A stretch of DNA of 64,000 nt, from assembly GCF_007005445.1 (NCBI RefSeq), contig NZ_CP041387.1:4665501-4729500 (forward strand), in the 5' to 3' direction. The translations under genes were made by a program, and so were the position numbers. Position 1 is the stretch's first letter. The number at the start of each line of letters is the position of its first letter. Shown one piece after another: positions 8,719-15,630 of the stretch. The notes beneath the pieces are model-generated. The model saw only the letters and a program-made list of their open reading frames with translations, did no database searches and had not been told where the DNA came from. The DNA comes from Rhodopseudomonas palustris. GTDB lineage: Bacteria; Pseudomonadota; Alphaproteobacteria; Rhizobiales; Xanthobacteraceae.

Positions 8719-10998
8719 ATGACTCCCGCCGTTCTGCCTCTCGGGCGCAATCGTCGCCTGCTGTCCTCTGTCGCCCTCGTCCCTCTGCTCTGGCCGGTCG
8801 ACGGCCTGGCTCAAACCGCCTCGGCCAATCCGCGGGGTCTCGACCCGATCGTGGTCGAGGGCCAGACCGCGCGGCCGGCCAAGCCACGAGCGACCGCCAA
8901 TGCCGGATCGTCGCGCCAGCGCCGCGCCGCAGCGCGTCCCGCCGCGGCGCCCGCTCCCGCACCGGCTGAAGCCGCCACAACCCGGGCGGCGACTGCCCCC
9001 ACCTTCAACCTCGGCACGCCGTCGTCGACCGGCAGCCGGCTCGGTCTGACGCCGCTGCAGACACCGGCCAGCGTCGAAGTGATTCGCGCCGAGACCATCG
9101 CCGAGCGTGGCCAGCACAACGTGATCGACGCGGTGACGCAGAACGCCACCGGCTTCACCGCGAGCCCGGCCCCGGGCAATGGCGGCCTGTCCTTCGCCAC
9201 CCGCGGCTTCACCGGCAACGGCACCGTGATGTCGCTGTACGACGGCACCCGGATGTATGTCGGCTCGGGCACCATGACGTTCCCGTTCGACACCTGGACG
9301 GCACAGCGCATCGAGGTGCTGCGCGGCCCGGCCTCGGTGATGTACGGCGAAGGCGCGATCGGCGGCGCCATCAACGTGATCTCCAAGAAGCCGCTCGACG
9401 TGGTGCGCAACGAGGCCGAGATCTCGCTGGACACCAATCTGCTGCGGCGCCTAGCCGTGGACTCGGGCGGCCCGATCAGCCCGAACGTCACCTACAGGCT
9501 GGCGGCGATCGGCAACATGTCGGACGGCTGGGTCGATCGCGACACCACCTCGAACGTCGCGGTGTCGGGCTCGGTCCGGGTGCAGGCCGCCGACAATCTC
9601 GCCTTCACGCTGAGCGAAGACTACGCCGACCGCAGCCCGTCGCGTTATTTCGGCACGCCGCTGGTCAACGGCCGGATCGACGAGTCGCTGCGTTTCAAGA
9701 ACTACAATGTCGGCGACTCCAGCATCCGCTATCGCGACAACTGGACCCAGTTCAAGACCGAGTGGGACGTCGCCGAAGGCGTCTCGGTGAAGAACGTCAC
9801 CTATTATCTCAGCAGCCACCGGCACTGGAAGGACGTCGAGAGCTACGCCTACAGCCCGACCACCGGCAACATCAACCGCAGCTCCTATATCGAGATCTTC
9901 CACGACCAGGAGCAGGTCGGCAATCGCTTCGACACCACCTTCAAGGGCCACCTGTTCGGCCTCGCCAACCAGTTCGTCGCCGGCTTCGACGTCAACCGCA
10001 TCACCTTCACCCACACCAACAACTCGCCTTATGCCGGCAATTCGTCGGTGAACCCCTACAGCTTCGATCCGGGCAACTTCCTGTGGGTCAGCTCGACCCG
10101 GCCGAGCTTCCACACCCAGACGACGCAATACGGCCTGTTCGCCGAAAATCGTCTCAGCCTGACCGATCAGCTCGCGGTGATCGGCGGCGTCCGCTCCGAT
10201 CACCCGACGGTCGAGCGCACCGATTTCCTCACCCCGGCGAACAGCTTCGAGAAGACCTACTCGGCGCCGAGCTGGCGGGTCGGCGTGGTGTACAATCCGA
10301 TTCCGGATCTGTCGCTGTACGGCCAGTATGCGACCGCGGTCGATCCGGTCACCAACCTGATCACCATGACGGGCGTGAACCGCGACTTCGCGCTGTCGAC
10401 CGGCAAGCAGGTCGAGGTCGGCATCAAGCAGCAGCTCGCCGGCGGCCGCGCCGAATGGACGCTGTCGGCGTATCAGATCGTCAAGAACAACCTGCTGGCG
10501 CGCGATCCGCAGAACCCCGCCAACACCAACCCGCTGCAGATCGGCCAGCAATCGTCGCGCGGCATCGAAGCCTCGGCTGGCCTCAAGGTCACCGACACGC
10601 TGCGGCTCGACGCCAACGTCGCGTGGCTGCGGGCCAAATACGACGACTTCACCCAGGTGGTCGGCGGACAGGTGGTGAACTACGCCGGCAACGTTCCGGC
10701 CAACGTGCCGCAGGTGGTCAGCAACATCTGGGCGACCTGGGCGTTCGCGCCGAGCTGGTCGGCCAACGCCGGCGTGCAGCTCGTCGGCGACACCTGGGCC
10801 GACAACGCCAACACGCTGGTGCGGCCGGCCTACAGCGTGGTCAATGCCGGCCTGATGTGGAAGCCGGACACCCGGCAGACGCTGGCGCTGCGCGTCTACA
10901 ACGTGTTCGACACCGTCTATGCGACGTCCGGCGGCACGTCGCAGTGGATCCTCGGGATGCCGCGCACCGCGGAACTGTCCTACAACGTGAAGTTCTAG
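8719..10998 (+). CDS. TonB-dependent receptor under cobalamin riboswitch control
   Basis: A 759-residue outer-membrane receptor. It has a signal peptide (residues 1 to about 32, ending DGLAQT), a possible TonB box (LDPIVVEGQ), an unusually Ala/Pro-rich linker (near residues 55-95), a plug domain (residues 105-220, with TPASVEVI, FATRGFTGNG, RIEVLRGPASVMYGEGAIGG and AINVISKKP), and a 22-strand barrel ending in the hydrophobic VKF. The plug is closest in style to siderophore receptors (FhuE/FpvA group) rather than classical BtuB. The riboswitch upstream says the cargo is linked to B12 or cobalt. A PepSY protein follows 4 bp downstream, so the two form an operon. Cargo is inferred, not shown. 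Confidence 0.9.
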   Translation: MTPAVLPLGRNRRLLSSVALVPLLWPVDGLAQTASANPRGLDPIVVEGQTARPAKPRATANAGSSRQRRAAARPAAAPAPAPAEAATTRAATAPTFNLGTPSSTGSRLGLTPLQTPASVEVIRAETIAERGQHNVIDAVTQNATGFTASPAPGNGGLSFATRGFTGNGTVMSLYDGTRMYVGSGTMTFPFDTWTAQRIEVLRGPASVMYGEGAIGGAINVISKKPLDVVRNEAEISLDTNLLRRLAVDSGGPISPNVTYRLAAIGNMSDGWVDRDTTSNVAVSGSVRVQAADNLAFTLSEDYADRSPSRYFGTPLVNGRIDESLRFKNYNVGDSSIRYRDNWTQFKTEWDVAEGVSVKNVTYYLSSHRHWKDVESYAYSPTTGNINRSSYIEIFHDQEQVGNRFDTTFKGHLFGLANQFVAGFDVNRITFTHTNNSPYAGNSSVNPYSFDPGNFLWVSSTRPSFHTQTTQYGLFAENRLSLTDQLAVIGGVRSDHPTVERTDFLTPANSFEKTYSAPSWRVGVVYNPIPDLSLYGQYATAVDPVTNLITMTGVNRDFALSTGKQVEVGIKQQLAGGRAEWTLSAYQIVKNNLLARDPQNPANTNPLQIGQQSSRGIEASAGLKVTDTLRLDANVAWLRAKYDDFTQVVGGQVVNYAGNVPANVPQVVSNIWATWAFAPSWSANAGVQLVGDTWADNANTLVRPAYSVVNAGLMWKPDTRQTLALRVYNVFDTVYATSGGTSQWILGMPRTAELSYNVKF

Positions 10999-11002
10999 AG
11001 CG

Positions 11003-12448
11003 ATGCGAAGCGTCGTCAGGCGCGCGAAGCGGTGGCTGTATCTCGGCCACCGCTGGCTCGGCATCGCCGGGTGTCTGCTGTTCGCGATGTGGTTCGTCTC
11101 CGGCGTGGTGATGATGTACGTCGCGTTTCCGCATCTCGACAAACAGGAGCGCTGGGCGGCGTTGCCCGACCTCGCCTGGCAAAGCGTCGCGCTGTCACCC
11201 GACCAGGCGATGCAGGCCGCCGGCTTGCAGCACTACCCGCGCGAGCTGCGGCTGGTGATGCTGGATAGCGAGCCGGTGTACCGGCTGCTCGACTGGAGCG
11301 GCCGGCGCACCACTGTGTCGGCGATCGATGGCCGCAAGATCGATCAGGTCAGCGCCGATCAGGCGCTGGGAATCGCGCGGCATCATCCGGCCGCCGCCGC
11401 ACCGCGACTGATCGAGACGGTCGATCGCGACCAATGGAGCGTGACGTCGCGCTACGATCCGTTCAGGCCGCTGTATCTGATCGGTCTCGGCGATGCTGCC
11501 GGGACCGATCTCTATGTCGGGTCGCGCGGCGGCGAGATCGTGCTCGACACCACGCGGGGCGAGCGGGTCTGGAACTGGCTCGGCGCGATCCCGCACTGGA
11601 TCTACTTCACGGTGCTGCGCCAGGACGGGCCGCTGTGGCGGCAGGTGGTGCTGTGGGTTTCGGGCGTGCTGATGCTGGTGGCGATCAGCGGCATCTGGAT
11701 CGGCCTGCTGCGCGCCGGCCTGCGGCGGCGCTACGCATCGGGCCGGATCACGCCGTATCGCGGCTGGATGGCGTGGCACCACATCACCGGGCTGATCGGC
11801 GGCGTGGTGGTGCTGACCTGGATGTTCTCGGGCTGGCTGTCGATGAATCCGGGCGAAGCCTTCGCCCGCCGCGGCGAGAGTCGCGACATGCTGCAACGCT
11901 ATGCCGGTCACGATGCCCCGACGATCGCGGGCAGGCTGCCGGCGACCGCGATGCCGGACGTCGTCGAAGCCCGCTTCGTCTGGATCGGCGGCACACCGCT
12001 GATGCTTGCGGCGCATCGCGACGGACGGCAGACGCTCGCTGATCCGGAAGACGGCACACCCAGGCGGCTGGCCGAGGAGGCGATCGTCGCGGCGGCTGCG
12101 CGGCTGCTCCCGGATGACAAGATGGTCCTGCGCCAGCGGCTCGATCGCTACGATGTCTATTGGTATCAGCACCATCGCCAGCGCGTGCTGCCGGTGCTGC
12201 GGGTCGGGTTCAACGATCCGGCCGCGACCTGGGTTCACCTCGATCCGGCCACCGGCGAACTGCTCGGACGCAGCGATACCAGCGCGCGGAGCTATCGCTG
12301 GCTGTTCAATGCGCTGCACAGTTTCGATTTCCCGGTGCTGCTGGCCTGGCGGCCGGCATGGGATCTGCTGGTGATCGCGCTGTCGCTGGCCGGCCTGGTG
12401 ATCTCGATCAGCGGCGTGGTGATCGGCTGGCGGCGGCTGGTGCGTTGA
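11003..12448 (+). CDS. PepSY domain-containing membrane protein
   Basis: A 481-residue membrane protein with a PepSY-associated topology: a first membrane helix at residues 17-38 (WLGIAGCLLFAMWFVSGVVMM), a large periplasmic part holding PepSY-like repeats, a helix near residue 215, another near 258, a second periplasmic PepSY part and a final helix near 455. The first-helix His in GHRWLG and the later WMAWHHITG are positioned as haem ligands in relatives thought to act as ferric-siderophore reductases. It begins 4 bp after the TonB receptor stop, so it is cotranscribed under the same riboswitch and may reduce or release the imported metal or corrinoid. Function is inferred from context. Confidence 0.85.
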   Translation: MRSVVRRAKRWLYLGHRWLGIAGCLLFAMWFVSGVVMMYVAFPHLDKQERWAALPDLAWQSVALSPDQAMQAAGLQHYPRELRLVMLDSEPVYRLLDWSGRRTTVSAIDGRKIDQVSADQALGIARHHPAAAAPRLIETVDRDQWSVTSRYDPFRPLYLIGLGDAAGTDLYVGSRGGEIVLDTTRGERVWNWLGAIPHWIYFTVLRQDGPLWRQVVLWVSGVLMLVAISGIWIGLLRAGLRRRYASGRITPYRGWMAWHHITGLIGGVVVLTWMFSGWLSMNPGEAFARRGESRDMLQRYAGHDAPTIAGRLPATAMPDVVEARFVWIGGTPLMLAAHRDGRQTLADPEDGTPRRLAEEAIVAAAARLLPDDKMVLRQRLDRYDVYWYQHHRQRVLPVLRVGFNDPAATWVHLDPATGELLGRSDTSARSYRWLFNALHSFDFPVLLAWRPAWDLLVIALSLAGLVISISGVVIGWRRLVR

Positions 12449-12457
12449 ACCTTACAC

Positions 12458-13903
12458 TCACACCGCCTGCGGCCGGGCACCACGCACCGGCGGCAACGGC
12501 GAAGCGTCGGACAGCAGCAGCTTGCGATCGGCGACGGCGTTGTGGAACTGCTCCAGCGCGATGCTGAAGGCAGTGAGCGCGGCGCTGTCGATCGCGCCGT
12601 TCTCATAGGCGTCGAGCGTGTCGCGCAGGATCGCGTCGGCCTCGGTCTGCATGGTGTCGAGCTCCTCGGCGGAGCTGCACCGCCGCGCCGTCGCCAGCAT
12701 GTCGAGCAGCCGCTGGCGCTGCGCCGCCGTGCTGGTGCGCTCGTCCTTGCGCAGATAGCTGGCGAACCAGGCGCCGGCCGAGCCGATCAGCGACAGCCCC
12801 ATCAGCGAGAACCAGATCAGGTCGCTGTAGCGATCGAGAAAACTCCGCTCCTCGCCGTCCACATAGGCGGCGGCGCCCGGCTGCACCGGGATCACAGCGT
12901 CCTTGTCGGTATCCGGGGTTTCGATCTTCGCCGCCAGCGGCACTTCCGACATCACGATCTGCCGCGCGGTGAAGAGCTGCTCGGTGAAGGTCGCGATCGT
13001 GGTGTCCGAGGCGCCGTCGCGCGCCACGATGTAGTGGGAGAAGCTGACAGTCTTGATCTCGTTGTCCGGGCGCACCGGAGCACCGCCAAACGCACCGGCC
13101 GGAATCGAGGTGGCCTCATAGGACGGATGGTTGGCGGCCAGCGCCTCGGCGGAGTCGACCGACAGGAACACAGGTTCACGGCCGGTATGCGCGGTCGCCA
13201 GCACGGCATCGGCGATCGTCTTGCTGTTGAGCGGGCCGGCGGCGAGCAGCGCATCGACCTTGCGGCTGCGGACCGCTTCGGCGACCTCGCCGGCCGGCAG
13301 CGCAATGCTCTGCACTTTCGCCGGATCGACACCGTATTGCTGCAGGATCACGCCGAGCAGCCCGGCGTTGGCCTCGGTGCGGCCGACCACGCCGACGCGC
13401 TTGCCGGCCAGATCCGTGATCCCGGCAATCGCGCTGCTCTTGCCGGACTTGCGCTTGGCTTTCTGCTCGGCGCTCGCCAGCGCCCACAGCACCGCGACGT
13501 TCTTGTGCAGCACCGCAACCGACTGAGCCACTTTCGGCACCGGCAGATCACCGCGGATCACCGCGAGATCTACGGTGCCCGACTTCAAGGCGACCGCGCT
13601 GGCGGCCGGGCCGTCGGTCACCACCGGCCGCAGCCGGACGGTGTTGCGCTCGCGCGCGAACACCTGGGCGAGCGCCTGGATTAGCTTGTAGTCGTCGCCG
13701 GTCTGCGGCCCGACGGCGATTTTCAGGGTCACCGGGCGCATCGCGAAGTAATAGCCTGCACTGACGGCCCCGATCAGCGCCAGAATCGTCGCCAGCAGGA
13801 TCAGCGTCATTCTCCGCCGCGGCGAACGCGGAGATGGTTGCAGCACGGCCTCCCCCGGATCGGGTCCGTCCATTGACCGGGACAATAGCCGCGCGCTGTT
13901 CAT
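12458..13903 (-). CDS. TAXI family TRAP solute-binding protein with C-terminal membrane anchor
   Basis: A 481-residue protein. An Arg-rich start and one membrane helix (residues 33-55) precede a TAXI-type periplasmic binding domain (LKIAVGPQTGDDYKLIQALAQ ... DLAVIRGD ... LAGKRVGVVGR). A second helix near residues 362-385 (IWFSLMGLSLIGSAGAWFASYL) leads to a cytoplasmic tail of about 90 residues that looks helical. No TRAP permease gene is nearby, and most TAXI proteins lack the second helix and tail. It may serve as a ligand sensor or be shared with a distant permease. It converges on the PepSY gene with only 9 bp between stops. Confidence 0.85.
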   Translation of the reverse strand: MNSARLLSRSMDGPDPGEAVLQPSPRSPRRRMTLILLATILALIGAVSAGYYFAMRPVTLKIAVGPQTGDDYKLIQALAQVFARERNTVRLRPVVTDGPAASAVALKSGTVDLAVIRGDLPVPKVAQSVAVLHKNVAVLWALASAEQKAKRKSGKSSAIAGITDLAGKRVGVVGRTEANAGLLGVILQQYGVDPAKVQSIALPAGEVAEAVRSRKVDALLAAGPLNSKTIADAVLATAHTGREPVFLSVDSAEALAANHPSYEATSIPAGAFGGAPVRPDNEIKTVSFSHYIVARDGASDTTIATFTEQLFTARQIVMSEVPLAAKIETPDTDKDAVIPVQPGAAAYVDGEERSFLDRYSDLIWFSLMGLSLIGSAGAWFASYLRKDERTSTAAQRQRLLDMLATARRCSSAEELDTMQTEADAILRDTLDAYENGAIDSAALTAFSIALEQFHNAVADRKLLLSDASPLPPVRGARPQAV

Positions 13904-14088
13904 CCGTGATCCGGACCCATCGGGTTTGGCCGTCCAATCGAAGCTGTGTAGTTCCGCCGACGAGACGGCTGGGAAACTGATGGCTATCGCAGCGGTTTGG
14001 CCGCATTATGGTCGGCGGAGCGCGCTTGGCGGCGCGGACGCCGGTTGCGGGACCGAGGCGCAGGACAGACAAGGCAGGAACAGCACGC

Positions 14089-14394
14089 ATGGTGGAACCG
14101 TTGTCGGCCGGGGAACTACGATCCGCATTGCAGGATTTGCCGGGTTGGAGCGCATGCACCGACCGGGCGGCGATCGGCCGCAGCTTCGTGTTCGCGGATT
14201 TCAGCGAGGCGTTCGGTTTCATGGCGCGGGTCGCGCTCGCCGCCGAGAAGGCCGATCACCATCCGGACTGGCGCAACGTCTATAAAACCGTGGACGTGAC
14301 GCTGACGACTCACGACGCCGGCGGCGTGACGGCTCGCGATGTCGCACTGGCGAAAGCCATCGATGCGATCGCAGGGCCGCTCGGCGCCGGATGA
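14089..14394 (+). CDS. 4a-hydroxytetrahydrobiopterin dehydratase
   Basis: A 101-residue pterin-4a-carbinolamine dehydratase (PCD/DCoH family). It removes water from 4a-hydroxytetrahydropterin and so recycles the cofactor of aromatic amino acid hydroxylases. The family signature is [24 protein letters not shown], with the catalytic His-His and the conserved Pro-Asp-Trp. The ATG giving [10 protein letters not shown] is preceded by AAGGCAGGAA, a good ribosome-binding site. No phenylalanine hydroxylase gene is in this window. The same fold is used in molybdopterin-related proteins, but the motif here is complete. Confidence 0.92.
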   Translation: MVEPLSAGELRSALQDLPGWSACTDRAAIGRSFVFADFSEAFGFMARVALAAEKADHHPDWRNVYKTVDVTLTTHDAGGVTARDVALAKAIDAIAGPLGAG

Positions 14395-14473
14395 CGGAGA
14401 ACCTTGCGGGCGGAGCGACAAATTCCCAGATCTGACGAATGATGAACCGCCGCGGTTCGCCGGAGTGCTGACG

Positions 14474-14848
14474 ATGACGAGCGATTACAGCGTAGGGTTC
14501 GAGCCCGCCGACAGGCTGGCGCAGGATCCCGAACAGGTGCGCCGCCGGTTCTGGCGCAAGCTCAAGGGCGTCGCCGCCAGATTGCCGTTCGCCGAGGACA
14601 TCTTGGCGGCTTACTACTGCGCGTTTGACCGGCAGACCCCTCGACATGTGCAGATCGCGCTGCTCGGCGCGATCGCGTACTTCATCCTGCCGTTTGATCT
14701 TGCGCCGGACATCCTGCCGGTACTCGGCTTTACCGACGATGCGGCGATCCTGGCGGCCGCGATCAGGATGGTGGCGGGCAACATCACGCCCCCGCATCGC
14801 GAAGCGGCCCGGGTCGCGATGCAGCGCGGGTTGGGGAACGAGGCTTAA
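14474..14848 (+). CDS. YkvA/DUF1232 family membrane protein
   Basis: A 124-residue protein with the DUF1232 core: FAEDILAAYYCAFDR, then a membrane-associated segment VQIALLGAIAYFILPFDLAPDILPVLGFTDD, then AAILAAAIRMV. The PFDLAPDILPVLGFTDD stretch is the family hallmark. Function is unknown; relatives are small membrane proteins, sometimes linked to toxin resistance or cell envelope. I start at the ATG giving MTSDYSVGF. It follows the pterin dehydratase gene by 79 bp and may share its transcript. Confidence 0.85.
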   Translation: MTSDYSVGFEPADRLAQDPEQVRRRFWRKLKGVAARLPFAEDILAAYYCAFDRQTPRHVQIALLGAIAYFILPFDLAPDILPVLGFTDDAAILAAAIRMVAGNITPPHREAARVAMQRGLGNEA

Positions 14849-14866
14849 CGCCGCCGCCCCAGCGCG

Positions 14867-15487
14867 TCAGGCCGTCTCGCTCATCCGCGCCATCACCTGC
14901 GTGGCCAGCTTTGCCCGCTGCGCAATCGCCTCCGCGCTGAGCGGCGGCTCGCCGAGAAGCGCCTGCAATGGCGCGATGCCGATCAACACCGAGAAGAATA
15001 CGCTGATCAGCGTCGCGATATCGTCGCGCCGGATGATGCCGCGCGCCGCGGCGTGCTCGAAGAAGCGCGTCGCCGCCTGCGTCACCGGCCCCCTGCCGCT
15101 GGCCTCGAGCTCGCGGGCGACCGAACCGCCGCCGCGCCCCGCCTCAGCGATCGCCAGCCGGTACATCGCGGTCCGTTCGGCGTGCAGCAGTTCGCTGAGG
15201 AATATCCGTCCGAACTGCTCCAGCACCGCCAGGAATTGCGCTTTGTCCTGCGGCTCCGGAAGCTGGGGCGATGGCTGCATTTTGGCCGCGCCATAGCGCA
15301 CCAGCGCGGTCAGAATCTCCTGCTTGCTGGCGAAGAACTCATACAACGTGCGTTTCGAAATCCGGGCGCGGCGCACGATTTCGGCCGTCGTCGCCGCATC
15401 GAAGCCCTTCTCGACGAACACCTCGAACGCCGCCTGAAGGATCGCCGCCCGGCGCGGGTCGGCGGTGTTTTCTTGTTTTTTGTCCAT
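14867..15487 (-). CDS. TetR/AcrR family transcriptional regulator
   Basis: A 206-residue regulator with an N-terminal TetR helix-turn-helix (residues 12-60: ILQAAFEVFVEKGFDAATTAEI, then ARISKRTLYEFFASKQEIL) and a divergent helical ligand-binding domain. It is transcribed away from a membrane-fused FAD oxidoreductase. The 143-bp gap between them holds two GGTACC-N4-GGTACC palindromes, the likely operators, so it probably represses both itself and the oxidoreductase. The effector is unknown; a lipid, carotenoid or quinone-like ligand would suit the neighbour. Confidence 0.92.
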   Translation of the reverse strand: MDKKQENTADPRRAAILQAAFEVFVEKGFDAATTAEIVRRARISKRTLYEFFASKQEILTALVRYGAAKMQPSPQLPEPQDKAQFLAVLEQFGRIFLSELLHAERTAMYRLAIAEAGRGGGSVARELEASGRGPVTQAATRFFEHAAARGIIRRDDIATLISVFFSVLIGIAPLQALLGEPPLSAEAIAQRAKLATQVMARMSETA

Positions 15488-15522
15488 TGCTTAGTGGCCG
15501 GTCCGCAGACTGCACAGATTCC

Positions 15523-15538
15523 GGTACCAATTGGTACC
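15523..15538. promoter_or_regulatory. TetR operator candidate O1
   Basis: GGTACCAATTGGTACC is a perfect 16-bp palindrome lying 36 bp in front of the tetR start codon. It shares its GGTACC-N4-GGTACC form with the second site, and the two centres are 32 bp apart (about three helical turns), so bound dimers would face the same side. Confidence 0.75.
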
Positions 15539-15554
15539 AGATGTGCTATGGTTT

Positions 15555-15570
15555 GGTACCGAATGGTACC
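15555..15570. promoter_or_regulatory. TetR operator candidate O2
   Basis: GGTACCGAATGGTACC repeats the arms of the neighbouring site exactly, with only the central four bases differing. It lies 60 bp in front of the oxidoreductase start codon and would cover or flank that gene's promoter. Confidence 0.72.
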
Positions 15571-15630
15571 GCAGTCTGGGGCGACGTCAACGCCGCAACG
15601 GCTCGCCGGACCGGAGGCCTCGGAGGCAGC

